NCBI RefSeq assembly: GCF_001425785.1
Contig: NZ_LMDI01000016.1
Location: forward strand, 1-64,000
Length of the DNA stretch: 64,000 bases
Reading direction: 5' to 3'
Origin: Rhizobacter sp. Root1221
GTDB lineage: Bacteria > Pseudomonadota > Gammaproteobacteria > Burkholderiales > Burkholderiaceae_C
The notes under the pieces were generated by a model. The model was not told the origin of the DNA. It worked only from the letters and a program-made list of their open reading frames with translations, and did no database searches. Shown one piece after another: positions 7,706 through 21,542 of the stretch. Made by a program: the position numbers and the translations under genes. The number at the start of each line of letters is the position of its first letter. Position 1 is the stretch's first letter.

Positions 7706-10471
7706 ATGGCTGAGACCCGTTCCACCTGCCCGTACTGCGGCGTCGGTTGCGGCGTGATCATCGAGTCACAAGGCGCACAGATCACCGGTGTGCGCGGCGA
7801 TCCGGACCACCCCGCCAACTTCGGGCGCCTGTGCACGAAGGGCAGCACGCTGCACCAGACGGCGGCCGCCCCCATCACACTGCAGGCCCGCCTGCTGCAG
7901 CCGTCGCACCGCGCGAACCGCGACGCGGCCCCCCGCGCCGTGTCGTGGGACACCGCGCTCGAACTGGCCTCGGGCCAATTCGCCCGGGTCGTCCGAGACC
8001 ACGGCCCCGACGCCGTGGGCTTCTACGTGTCCGGCCAACTGCTGACGGAGGACTACTACGTCTTCAACAAGCTCGCGAAGGGCTTGATTGGCACCAACAA
8101 CATCGACACCAACTCGCGCCTGTGCATGAGCAGCGCGGTAGCGGGCTACAAGGCCACGCTCGGCGCCGATGCCCCGCCCGCCTGCTACGACGACCTGAAG
8201 GACACCACCACGCTGTTCATCACGGGGTCGAACACCGCCTGGGCGCACCCCATCCTGTACCGCCGCATCGAAGATGCGCGCGCGGCCAACCCGGCCATGA
8301 AGGTCATCGTGGCCGACCCGCGGCGCACCGACACGGCCGGCGCCGCCGACCTGCACCTGCCCATCCTGCCCGGCACCGACGTGGCCCTGTACCACGGCAT
8401 GCTGCACGTGATGCTGTGGGAAGGCCTGGCCGACATGGCCTACATCGCCGCCCACACCCACGGCTTCGAAGCGCTGCGCAACCGCGTGCGCGACTACGCG
8501 CCGAAGGACGCCGCCAAGCTGTGCGGCATCCGCGAGGAAGACCTGATCCAGGCCGCACGCTGGTTCGGCGCCGCGGGCGGCCGCACGCTGTCGATGTACT
8601 GCCAGGGCCTGAACCAGAGCAGCAGCGGCACCGCGAAGAATGCCGCGCTGATCAACCTGCACCTGGCCACCGGCCAGATCGGCAAACCCGGGGCCGGCCC
8701 GTTCTCGCTCACCGGCCAGCCCAATGCGATGGGCGGCCGCGAGGTGGGCGGCATGGCCAACCTGCTGAGCGCCCACCGCGACCTCGCCAACCCGGCGCAC
8801 CGCGAAGAAGTGGCGCGCCTGTGGGGTGTGGACAGCGTGCCGGCCACCCCGGGCAAGACGGCCGTGGACATGTTCCAGGCCGCGGCCGACGGCCAGATCA
8901 AGGCCCTGTGGATCAGCTGCACGAACCCGGCGCAATCCATGCCTGACCAGACCGTCGTGCGCCGCGCGCTGGAACGGGCCGAGTTCGTCGTGGTGCAGGA
9001 AGCCTTCGGCACCACCACCACGTGCGACTACGCCGACCTGCTGCTGCCGGCCACCACCTGGGGCGAAAAGGACGGCACGGTCACCAACAGCGAACGGCGC
9101 ATTTCGCGCGTGCGCCCCGCCATCTCGGCCCCAGGCGCCACGCGCCACGACTGGGCCACGGTGTGCGACTTCGCGCGCCGGCTCGAGGCACGCCTGCGTC
9201 CTGGCAAACCCACGCTGTTCCCGTACGACACGCCCGAGCAGATCTGGAACGAACACCGCGAGACCACCCGCGGCCGCGACCTCGACATCACCGGGCTCAG
9301 CTACGCCCTGATCGAGGCACGCCCCGAGCAGTGGCCCTTCCCGGAAGGCGCCACCACCGGCCGCGCCCGGCTGTACGAGGACGGGGTGTTCCCCACCGCC
9401 GACGGTCGAGCGAAGTTCCACGATGCCCCCTACGACAAGGTGGCCGAACCGCGCGATGCCCGCTACCCCTTCTCGCTCAACACCGGCCGCCTGCGCGACC
9501 AGTGGCACGGCATGAGCCGCACCGGCACGCTCGGCCGCCTCTTCGGGCACGTGCCGGAACCGTCCATCGAGATGAACGTGCAGGACATGACCCGCCTGCG
9601 CCTCGTCAATGGCGACCTGGTGCACGTCACCTCCCGCCGCGGCTCGCTCGTGGCCCCGGTCGTGGCCAGCGAACAGGTGGCCGTGACGCAGGCCTTCATG
9701 GCCATGCACTGGGGCGAGGAAGCGCTGTCCGGCAGCACCTCGAACGGCTCCGCGGTGCACGGCGTGAACACGCTGACCACCCCGGCGTACTGCCCTACGT
9801 CCAAGCAGCCCGAGCTGAAACACGCGGCGGTCAAGGTGCTGAAGGCCGAACTGCCCTGGCGCCTGCTCGGCATGGCCTGGCTGCCCGAGGACAAGGCCTT
9901 GCTGGCGCGCGAACACCTCAAGCCGCTGATGGGCGCGTTTTCGTTCGCGAGCTGCGTGCCCTTCGGGCGCGAGCGCACCGGCGTGCTGTTCCGCGCGGCC
10001 GCGTACGAGGCCCCGCCCGACGAACTGCTGCAGAAGATCGAGGGCATCCTCGGCCTGGGCGGCAAGGACGTGCTGCACTACGTCGACAAGCGGCGCGGCC
10101 AGCGCCGCACGATGCGCCTCGCCGAGGTCAACGACCAGACGCAGCTCGAAGGGTTCGTGCTGGGCGGAGACATCAGCGCCGAGGTGTGGGTCAAGCCGCT
10201 GCTGCAGGAGCAGCTGCCGGCGCAGGCCTACGGCCGCATGCTGCTCATCCCGGGTGCAAAAGCGCCCGTCGCGGTGCAGTCCCGCGGCCGCCAGGTGTGC
10301 ACGTGTTTCAACGTCACCGAGCCCGACATCATGGCCACGCTGCAGACCTGCAACGGCACCGCCGACCAGCAGTTCGCGCAATTGCAGGGGGCGCTGAAGT
10401 GCGGCACGAACTGCGGTTCGTGCATTCCCGAGTTGAAGCGCATGGTCCAACATCAACTGACGGCAGCGTGA
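7706..10471 (+). CDS. nasA: Assimilatory nitrate reductase, molybdopterin catalytic subunit with C-terminal BFD-like domain
   Basis: A 921-aa enzyme of the bis-MGD molybdoenzyme family that reduces nitrate to nitrite. An N-terminal [4Fe-4S] motif uses C8, C11, C15 and C43. The molybdopterin oxidoreductase core follows (about 55-590), then the dinucleotide-binding domain (about 590-720). A C-terminal BFD-like [2Fe-2S] module has C-x-C near 869 and C-x4-C-x2-C near 903-911. This is the NADH-linked or ferredoxin-linked NasA/NarB layout, without a Tat signal, so it is cytoplasmic. GAGG precedes the ATG. It is the last gene of the nir operon, and its product feeds NirBD. The name nasC would also be defensible. 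Confidence 0.93.
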   Translation: MAETRSTCPYCGVGCGVIIESQGAQITGVRGDPDHPANFGRLCTKGSTLHQTAAAPITLQARLLQPSHRANRDAAPRAVSWDTALELASGQFARVVRDHGPDAVGFYVSGQLLTEDYYVFNKLAKGLIGTNNIDTNSRLCMSSAVAGYKATLGADAPPACYDDLKDTTTLFITGSNTAWAHPILYRRIEDARAANPAMKVIVADPRRTDTAGAADLHLPILPGTDVALYHGMLHVMLWEGLADMAYIAAHTHGFEALRNRVRDYAPKDAAKLCGIREEDLIQAARWFGAAGGRTLSMYCQGLNQSSSGTAKNAALINLHLATGQIGKPGAGPFSLTGQPNAMGGREVGGMANLLSAHRDLANPAHREEVARLWGVDSVPATPGKTAVDMFQAAADGQIKALWISCTNPAQSMPDQTVVRRALERAEFVVVQEAFGTTTTCDYADLLLPATTWGEKDGTVTNSERRISRVRPAISAPGATRHDWATVCDFARRLEARLRPGKPTLFPYDTPEQIWNEHRETTRGRDLDITGLSYALIEARPEQWPFPEGATTGRARLYEDGVFPTADGRAKFHDAPYDKVAEPRDARYPFSLNTGRLRDQWHGMSRTGTLGRLFGHVPEPSIEMNVQDMTRLRLVNGDLVHVTSRRGSLVAPVVASEQVAVTQAFMAMHWGEEALSGSTSNGSAVHGVNTLTTPAYCPTSKQPELKHAAVKVLKAELPWRLLGMAWLPEDKALLAREHLKPLMGAFSFASCVPFGRERTGVLFRAAAYEAPPDELLQKIEGILGLGGKDVLHYVDKRRGQRRTMRLAEVNDQTQLEGFVLGGDISAEVWVKPLLQEQLPAQAYGRMLLIPGAKAPVAVQSRGRQVCTCFNVTEPDIMATLQTCNGTADQQFAQLQGALKCGTNCGSCIPELKRMVQHQLTAA

Positions 10472-10898
10472 GATGTCATCCCGGCGAAGGCCCACTACTG
10501 TCCGGGGAAAATCAACCTGAATGGCAGCGTTGCCAGCAGGCATCGATGGTGCAGCCGATTCACCGATGGGTCGACTCAATCGCAGCGTTGTCATCCCGGC
10601 GATCAGCCGGGACCCACTGGACGCGTGGGCATGAGCGTGTGATGCAGATCGGGTGTTGCCTGTAGCGGGCCCAAACGGTCCACGCTGTCGAGAGAAGCGT
10701 TGAGGCGGGGGTATCAGGCCAGATGTGACCGGAACGTCGCCGCGCCCGGACGCAGTGGGTCCCGGCGTTCGCCGGGATGACCCGAGATTTTCCCCGGACA
10801 GCAATGGGCGAAGGCCGGGATCCCCACCGTCTCGCTGGACGACGACTTTCCCGTCCGCCGCTTGAGATCCCGGCCTGCGCCGGGATGACGGCGCAATT
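10472..10898. repeat. Long dispersed intergenic repeat, copy 1 (core 10606-10807)
   Basis: This 427-bp gap holds no gene. The segment 10606-10807 is colinear with 61045-61245 (202 versus 201 bp), sharing long blocks such as CTGGACGCGTG, TGTGATGCAGA, TGTCGAGAGAA, CCAGATGTGACCGG and ATTTTCCCCGGACAGCA. Flanking hairpins with the GTCATCCCGGC / GCCGGGAT theme lie at about 10472, 10592, 10755, 10812 and 10868. An inverted copy of the ACTGTCCGGGGAAAAT module is at about 10494-10510. It may also terminate the nir operon. Confidence 0.8.
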
Positions 10899-14617
<3,719 letters not shown>

Positions 14618-14647
14618 ACGCGCTAGCCGTGAGCGGGCGCTGACCCC

Positions 14648-14676
14648 TTGCACCCGCCAAAGACGGTGGCTATAAT
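14648..14676 (+). promoter_or_regulatory. Sigma-70 promoter of rpsU
   Basis: TTGCAC (14648-14653), a 17-bp spacer and a perfect TATAAT (14671-14676) form a near-consensus vegetative promoter 114 bp before the rpsU start codon. The -10 box sits between inverted arms AAAGACGG (14659-14666) and CCGTCTTT (14679-14686), which could serve as an operator or form a structure at the start of the transcript. Confidence 0.85.
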
Positions 14677-14789
14677 CGCCGTCTTTGCTGGCAAACCCGC
14701 GTGTCGATTCGTCCAGGCCCCGAGGCTGGATTCCGGAACCTCCACCTTGAGTAACCGGGCGAACACCGAGCGCACTAACATCTGGATCT

Positions 14790-15002
14790 ATGACTTCGAT
14801 TCGCGTTAAAGAGAACGAGCCCTTCGACGTGGCCCTGCGCCGCTTCAAGCGCACGATTGAAAAGCTGGGCTTGCTGACCGACCTCCGCGCCCGCGAGTTC
14901 TACGAAAAGCCCACCGCCGAGCGCAAGCGCAAGAAGGCTGCCGCCGTGAAGCGCCACTTCAAGCGCATCCGCAGCATGCAGCTGCCGAAGCGCCTGTACT
15001 GA
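14790..15002 (+). CDS. rpsU: 30S ribosomal protein S21
   Basis: A 70-aa basic protein matching bS21 along its whole length ([20 protein letters not shown] at the start, KRHFKRIRS near the end). S21 is a late-assembling small-subunit protein near the anti-Shine-Dalgarno region that helps translation initiation. The gene has its own strong sigma-70 promoter and is followed within 21 bp by an intrinsic terminator, so it is probably expressed alone, with read-through into the yqeY homologue. Confidence 0.97.
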   Translation: MTSIRVKENEPFDVALRRFKRTIEKLGLLTDLRAREFYEKPTAERKRKKAAAVKRHFKRIRSMQLPKRLY

Positions 15003-15022
15003 GCCCTCCCGCTCAGCACACC

Positions 15023-15053
15023 AAGCCCGCTCATCGCGGGCTTTGTTGTTTCT
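15023..15053 (+). terminator. Intrinsic terminator after rpsU
   Basis: AAGCCCGC (15023-15030) and GCGGGCTT (15036-15043) form an 8-bp stem with a 5-nt loop, followed by a T-rich tract (TTGTTGTTT). Confidence 0.9.
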
Positions 15054-15083
15054 GACCCGCCCGTTTTCGACCCAGGAGCCGCC

Positions 15084-15533
15084 ATGAGCACCTTGAAAGA
15101 CAAGATCACCGACGACATGAAGACCGCCATGCGCGCGAAAGACTCGGCGCGCCTGCTGACCATCCGCGGCCTGCTCGCGGCGCTCAAGCAGAGGGAAGTC
15201 GACGAGCGCATCGAACTCGACGACGTGGCCGTCATCGCCATCGTCGACAAGCTCGTCAAGCAGCGCAAGGACTCCATCGCCCAGTTCACCACCGGTGGCC
15301 GCCAGGACCTGGTCGACAAGGAAACGGCCGAACTCGCCGTGCTCGAGACCTACCTGCCGCAGCGCATGAGCGCCGATGAGGTGGCTGCCGCCGTGGCCGG
15401 CATCGTGGCCGAGCTGGGCGCCAGCGGCCCTGGCGACATGGGCAAGGTGATGGCCGCCGTGAAGGCCCAGCTGGCAGGCAAGGCCGACATGGGCCAGGTG
15501 TCCGCCGCCGTGAAGGCCGCGCTGGCCCGCTGA
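15084..15533 (+). CDS. YqeY/GatB-tail domain protein
   Basis: A 149-aa all-helical protein of the YqeY family, homologous to the tRNA-binding tail domain of the amidotransferase subunit GatB. Features include the start MSTLKDKITDDMKTAMRAKD, the mid-protein ETYLPQRMSADEV and the C-terminal GDMGKVMAAVK repeat-like helices. The family is thought to bind or act on RNA or charged tRNA, with the precise role unsettled. An rpsU-yqeY arrangement is conserved in many proteobacteria, often ahead of dnaG; here dnaG is not adjacent. AGGAG lies upstream of the ATG. Confidence 0.9.
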   Translation: MSTLKDKITDDMKTAMRAKDSARLLTIRGLLAALKQREVDERIELDDVAVIAIVDKLVKQRKDSIAQFTTGGRQDLVDKETAELAVLETYLPQRMSADEVAAAVAGIVAELGASGPGDMGKVMAAVKAQLAGKADMGQVSAAVKAALAR

Positions 15534-15549
15534 CCGCGAGGAGACCGCC

Positions 15550-15900
15550 ATGAGCACCCCGACCGTCCACCGCCTGAGCGACACCGTGTGTGCCGCAGGC
15601 CAGCTCGACCCGGCCGCCATGGCCTGGGCCGCCGCCAACGGCTTCAAGAGTGTCATCAACAACCGGCCCGATTTCGAGCACGGCCCCGACCAGCCCACCA
15701 ACGCGTCCATCGAAGCCGCGGCGCAGGCCGCGGGCCTGCAGTACGTGTTCCTGCCGGTCGCGGGCGGCTACCAGTCGCCGGAAGAGATCGCGCAATTCGC
15801 CGAGCTGCTCGAGTCGCTGCCGAAGCCCATCCTCGCTTTCTGCCGCAGCGGCGCGCGCGTGGGCAAGCTGTTCCAGGCCGCGTCCGCGCTCAAGGGCTGA
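15550..15900 (+). CDS. TIGR01244/DUF442 family putative phosphatase or sulfurtransferase
   Basis: A 116-aa single-domain protein of the dual-specificity-phosphatase-like DUF442 family, also found fused to sulfide-oxidising beta-lactamase-like hydrolases. The active loop FCRSGARV near residues 97-104 supplies the putative nucleophilic cysteine and phosphate-binding arginine (C-x4-R). The fold begins with AGQLDPAAMAWAAANGFKSV, typical of the family. It starts 16 bp after the yqeY homologue with GAGGAG upstream, so the two are probably cotranscribed. Substrate unknown; a sulfur-metabolism role is possible. Confidence 0.82.
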   Translation: MSTPTVHRLSDTVCAAGQLDPAAMAWAAANGFKSVINNRPDFEHGPDQPTNASIEAAAQAAGLQYVFLPVAGGYQSPEEIAQFAELLESLPKPILAFCRSGARVGKLFQAASALKG

Positions 15901-16031
15901 ACCGCCCGGCGTGAACCACGCCACGCCCCTCCCCGGGCACGGCGGCCCCTCCGCATAACTACCGTCGCGCACCGACGTGCGCGGCGCGTAGACTCGGCCA
16001 CCCATTTCCCTCCACCCCGCAGGTGTTTCGC

Positions 16032-16567
16032 ATGAAAGCCTTGCTAGCCCTCGCCCGAGCCATCGACTGGCTTACCCACAAGGTCGGCTGGATCGCTGCG
16101 GTCGCGGTCATCGCGTCCTGCTTCATCAGTGCCGGCAACGCGATCATCCGCTTCCTCTTCAGCAACAGCTCGAACGCCTGGCTCGAGATCCAGTGGTACC
16201 TGTTCGCCGTGTGCGTGATGCTCGGCGCGGCCCACGTGCTCAAGGTCAACGAGCATGTGCGCGTGGACGTGTTGTACGGGCGGCTGTCCGGCCACGGCAA
16301 GGTGTATGTCGACCTGTTCGGCCTCATCTTTTTCCTGATGCCCGTGATGGGCGTGATGCTCTGGCTCTCGTGGCCCTACTTCCACGGCATGTGGGTGTCG
16401 GGTGAGGTGTCCGGCAACGCCGGTGGCCTGATCCGCTGGCCCGCGGTGCTGATGCTGCCGGTGGGCTTCGCCCTCGTGCTGCTGCAGGGACTCGCCGAGA
16501 TCATCAAGCGCGTGGCCTGGCTGCTGCACCTGTACGACATGGACATCCACTACGAGAGACCGCTGCA

Positions 16568-16571
<4 letters not shown>
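16032..16571 (+). CDS. dctQ: TRAP transporter small permease (DctQ)
   Basis: A 179-aa inner-membrane protein with four hydrophobic segments, the small permease of a tripartite ATP-independent periplasmic transporter. It forms the membrane unit with DctM and takes solute from a periplasmic DctP protein using an ion gradient. The EIQWYLFAVCVMLGAAHVL stretch (about residues 52-70) is a DctQ hallmark. The ATG at 16032 has AGG 8 nt upstream; a GTG three codons earlier is less likely. It overlaps dctM by ATGA, indicating translational coupling. No dctP is adjacent; one lies at 25.1-26.1 kb. Confidence 0.9.
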
Positions 16572-18054
<1,483 letters not shown>

Positions 18055-18058
<4 letters not shown>

Positions 18059-18501
18059 ACGACACCCCCGCGCCGCGCGCCGAGGGCGCGGCGTTCCCCT
18101 TGGTGGTGCGGTGCCTCGTCACCGCCCTCACCGCGTGGGTGTTCGCCGCGGGCTGGCAGGCCCTCGACGAACCGGTGATCGTCAACGCATCCCTCTCCGC
18201 CAAGGGCCTTGTGCTGGCGGGCCTCGCGGTACTGCTGGTCGTGACGTTCTGGGTCTGGCGCAGCCGCACCGAAGTCACGCCGGAGTTCATCCGCCAGACG
18301 TGGGTCTGGCCCAAGCGCGTGAAGTGGGCGGACGTGAGCCACGCCAAGATGATCTACGTGCCGTACCTGTCGTGGCTGGTGGCGCCGCGCCTCATCGTGC
18401 GCGCGGGCGCCGGCATGGTGACCGTGTTCCACGCCGCCGACCACGACCTGCTGGTGGCGTTCACGCACTACGCGCTGGCGCCGGAGCAGCGGCAGCGCTG
18501 A
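18055..18501 (+). CDS. Small membrane protein of unknown function coupled to dctQM
   Basis: A 148-aa protein with two hydrophobic segments (about residues 14-32 and 48-68), then a soluble part of about 75 residues containing VWPKRVKWADVSHAKM and a C-terminal HAADHDLLVAF stretch. The second half resembles bacterial PH-like membrane proteins, but I do not recognise a named family. The GTG start at 18055 overlaps the dctM stop (GTGA), so it is probably translated with the transporter. It is convergent with the next gene, 17 bp away. A role in the TRAP system is inferred from position only. Confidence 0.65.
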
Positions 18502-18518
18502 TCGGCGCGGGGGGCCTG

Positions 18519-19952
18519 TCAGAGGTACCGGGCCCAGAGTTCGTTGCAGAACTTGCCCTGCGGGTCCACCACCGCCTTCAACGTGCGCAACGCCACGGCC
18601 TCCGGATAGGCCCGGTCGAACTGCGCGCGGGTGGCATGCAGCTGGTACGGCAGGTAGTAGCGGCCGTCGTGGGCCAGCACCAGGTCGATCAGCTCGCGGG
18701 TCCACTGCGCCACCACATCGCGCGCGGCCGCCCACGTGCGCTGCTTGTGGTACAGCACGAACGAGAACACCTCCTCGCGGGCCCACGGCAGCAGCGACAG
18801 CGTGTCGGCCGGCGAATGGCGCACCGACACGTTGACGGCCTCCACCCGCTGCTGCCGCAGCACCTCGCCCATGCCGCGCGCAAACGACTCGAAATGCCGG
18901 CGCGGCACGAAGTACTCCTGCAGCACGTAGGTGGACATGAGCCGCGTGCGCGGCTCGAGCTCGGCCACGTCGAGGCTGGCCTCGTGGTTGAGCCACTGCA
19001 CCACGGGCTTGGCGAGCAGCATCGGGTGGATCACTGAGCGGCGCAGCTTCGGACCACCCGGCAGTTCGGTGACCGCCCACAGCACGTTCTGCTCCAGGCC
19101 GTAGCTGGCGCCGCGTGGCACGAGCCGGGCGGTTTCGGTGAGCGGCCGCCCGGTGCGCCGCCACGTGACGCTCACCGGGCGGTCGAACGCCGGGGGAAGC
19201 AGGTCGGCGTTGTGCAACACGCTGGCGGGGTCGCCGCGCACGGCCTGGTCGAAGTGGGCCGGGTAACCGGCCAGCGTGGTCTCGGCCACCACCCGTTCGA
19301 TGGGCACGTTGTCGGCCAGGTCCAGTTCCACCTCGACGATCACCCCCACCGCACCGTAGCCGCCGATCGCCGCGCGGAACAACTCGGCCTGCTGCGTGCG
19401 GTCGGCCTCGACCACGGACCCGTCTGCCAGCACCAGCCGCAGCGCCCGCACGGTGTTGCCGACCGGCCCATGGTCCACGTAGCGGCCGTGGGCGTTGACC
19501 GACACAGAACCGCCCACCGTGAAGTTCGCATAACTCTGCATCGTGCGCACGGCCAGGCCCAGCGGGTCCAGCACGTCCTGCAGGTCGCGCCAGCGCATGC
19601 CGGCCTGCACACGCACCACCTTGTCTTCCGGACGGATCCACACCAGGCGGTTCAGGCGCCGCAGGTCGAGGTGCAGGCCGCCGGCCACGGCCACCTGGCC
19701 GCCCATGCTGAAACGCCCACCGCCCACCGCGATGCGCCCCGGCCAGCCGCGCACGGCGGCGGCCACGTCGTCCACATGCCCGGGGACGTCGATGCGGGCC
19801 ACCTCGACGGTGTAGAGCCCGGTGACGTTCCCCACGCGGGCTTCGGCGGAGGCGAGCACCGGCATCGGCGCCGCGCCGAGCACGCCGGCGGCCGCGAGCG
19901 CCTGGACCAGCACCCGGCGGCGGGCCGGGCAGGACGGATCGGAGGGAGTCAT
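18519..19952 (-). CDS. FAD-binding oxidoreductase, lactone-oxidase-like, Tat-exported
   Basis: A 477-aa flavoprotein of the PCMH/VAO superfamily. Residues 1-30 form a probable Tat signal (PARRRVLVQALAAAGVLG), so a folded, cofactor-loaded protein would be exported. The FAD-binding PCMH domain spans about 45-220, with VGGGRFSMGGQ and the covalent-FAD-type region NFTVGGSVSVNAHGRYV. The C-terminal part resembles D-arabinono-1,4-lactone oxidase or gulonolactone oxidase-like enzymes, ending GKFCNELWARYL. The substrate is unknown. The ATG at 19952 has GGAGGGAGT... on the coding strand region and gives the signal peptide directly. It is divergent from the M16 peptidase. Confidence 0.8.
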   Translation of the reverse strand: MTPSDPSCPARRRVLVQALAAAGVLGAAPMPVLASAEARVGNVTGLYTVEVARIDVPGHVDDVAAAVRGWPGRIAVGGGRFSMGGQVAVAGGLHLDLRRLNRLVWIRPEDKVVRVQAGMRWRDLQDVLDPLGLAVRTMQSYANFTVGGSVSVNAHGRYVDHGPVGNTVRALRLVLADGSVVEADRTQQAELFRAAIGGYGAVGVIVEVELDLADNVPIERVVAETTLAGYPAHFDQAVRGDPASVLHNADLLPPAFDRPVSVTWRRTGRPLTETARLVPRGASYGLEQNVLWAVTELPGGPKLRRSVIHPMLLAKPVVQWLNHEASLDVAELEPRTRLMSTYVLQEYFVPRRHFESFARGMGEVLRQQRVEAVNVSVRHSPADTLSLLPWAREEVFSFVLYHKQRTWAAARDVVAQWTRELIDLVLAHDGRYYLPYQLHATRAQFDRAYPEAVALRTLKAVVDPQGKFCNELWARYL

Positions 19953-20024
19953 GGGGCCGCAGTGTCCGGGGACGTACCACCCCTGTCCACCCCTCGAAGG
20001 GACGAGCGGCGCGACAATGGCGTC

Positions 20025-21320
20025 ATGACCTCTTCCTTCCCCGCCGACACAGACACCCATGTCGCCACGCTGTCCAACGGCGTGCGCGTGCTGACGCTGC
20101 AGCTGCCCCACGTCGACAGCGTGCAGATCAGCGTGTTCGTGCGCACCGGCAGCCTGCACGAGAGCAAGTCGCTCAACGGCATCAGCCACGTGGTGGAACA
20201 CATGGCGTTCAAGGGCACGCACGACCGCACGTGCCAGCAGATCAACCTCGATGCCGAACGGCTCGGCGCCGACGTCAACGCCCACACCGACAAGGACCAC
20301 ACGGCGTACCACATGCGCGGCCTCGCGCGGGACGCCGTCCGCTTCCTGCACATGCTGGCCGACATCGTGCGCCACAGCACCTTCCCCGAGGCCGAGCTGG
20401 AACGCGAGCGGCAGGTGATCCTGCACGAATACACCGAGGACGAGGACGACCCGCTGTCCACGGCCTACAAGCTCTTCGACAAGATGAGCTTCGGCAACCA
20501 CCCGCTCGCACAGCCGGTGATCGGCACGCGGCGCAACATCGAACGCTTCACGCGGGCCGACCTGCTGGGCTACGTGCAGCGCCAGTACACCGCGGGCAAC
20601 GTGATCGTGGGCATCGCCGGCAACGTGGACCCGGAGGCCCTGTTCCGCGAAGCCGAGACGGCGTTCGGCAGCATGCCCACCGGGCCCGCGCACACCGTGG
20701 CCGCGCCGGCCTACGTGGGCGGCGTGGCATCGAAGCGCCAGCCGGGGTTCAGCCAGACGCACCTGGTGCTCGGCTACCCCATCCCGTCGCTCCGCGAGGA
20801 CCACCAGGCCGCGGTGGTGGCCGCGGCGCTGTTCGGCGAGGGCATGAGTTCGCCATTGATGGACGAGATCCGCGAGCGCCGGGGCCTGGTGTACTACGCC
20901 GCCTGTTCGGCCGATGTGTTCGACGTGAGCGGCCAGTGCGTGATCGAGGCGTCCACGTCGTCCACCCAGCTCGACGAATGTGTCACCGAGATCTCGCGCC
21001 TGCTGGCCCAGCACGCCGGCCGCATCGACCCGGTGGACCTGGAGCGCGCGCGCAACCAGATCACCGTGCGGCACCTGCGCACGCACGAACGCCCGGTGCG
21101 CCGCCTGGAGGCCGCGGTGCAGGACCTGTTCGTGTTCGGCCACGTGCGCCCGCGCGCGGAACTGGCCGCCGGCATCGCCGGGGTCACGGGCCCGCAGGTG
21201 CGCGAGGCGTTCGAGCGCATGCTGGCGTCGCGTGCGTCGGTGGCCGTGGCCGGCAAGGTGCCCACCGGCACGAACGACCGCATCACGGCGCGGCTGTCGG
21301 CTGGCGCCGCAGCCGGCTGA
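20025..21320 (+). CDS. M16-family zinc metallopeptidase
   Basis: A 431-aa single-chain M16 peptidase with the inverted zinc motif H55-V-V-E58-H59, followed by the distal glutamate region EAELERERQVILHEY. The layout is the N-terminal catalytic half (1-215) and the inactive C-terminal half (215-430), with the GLVYYAAC motif in the latter. The closest matches are bacterial processing-peptidase-like enzymes that degrade small peptides. No signal peptide is visible, so it is likely cytoplasmic. The ATG at 20025 directly precedes the conserved region THVATLSNGVRVLT. A second ATG 8 nt upstream is out of frame. Confidence 0.9.
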   Translation: MTSSFPADTDTHVATLSNGVRVLTLQLPHVDSVQISVFVRTGSLHESKSLNGISHVVEHMAFKGTHDRTCQQINLDAERLGADVNAHTDKDHTAYHMRGLARDAVRFLHMLADIVRHSTFPEAELERERQVILHEYTEDEDDPLSTAYKLFDKMSFGNHPLAQPVIGTRRNIERFTRADLLGYVQRQYTAGNVIVGIAGNVDPEALFREAETAFGSMPTGPAHTVAAPAYVGGVASKRQPGFSQTHLVLGYPIPSLREDHQAAVVAAALFGEGMSSPLMDEIRERRGLVYYAACSADVFDVSGQCVIEASTSSTQLDECVTEISRLLAQHAGRIDPVDLERARNQITVRHLRTHERPVRRLEAAVQDLFVFGHVRPRAELAAGIAGVTGPQVREAFERMLASRASVAVAGKVPTGTNDRITARLSAGAAAG

Positions 21321-21542
21321 AGCCGGCGGACTCCCACTCGCGCGGCGACCATCAGCCCGGTGCCCTGCCGCTGGACCAGCGGCGCGGCCAGCGTGTTGCA
21401 CAGCGCCGAACTGGCGCTTGTGTTCGACGGGGTGGCCGCGCCGTGAAAGCCCCCTCTTGCGCATATGGAGCGCCGGTTTCCTTCGTTCGATTCCACACGA
21501 ACCGCACCTACGCTGAGGTCTCCATCACACCGGAGACCCCCG

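Noticed and set aside
7766-10804. 1012-aa minus-strand open frame opposite the nitrate reductase gene
   Set aside because: An antisense shadow of a clearly homologous gene; no domain can be read in it.
10472-10898. CRISPR array
   Set aside because: The repeated units are palindromic, unequal in length and irregularly spaced, with no spacers.
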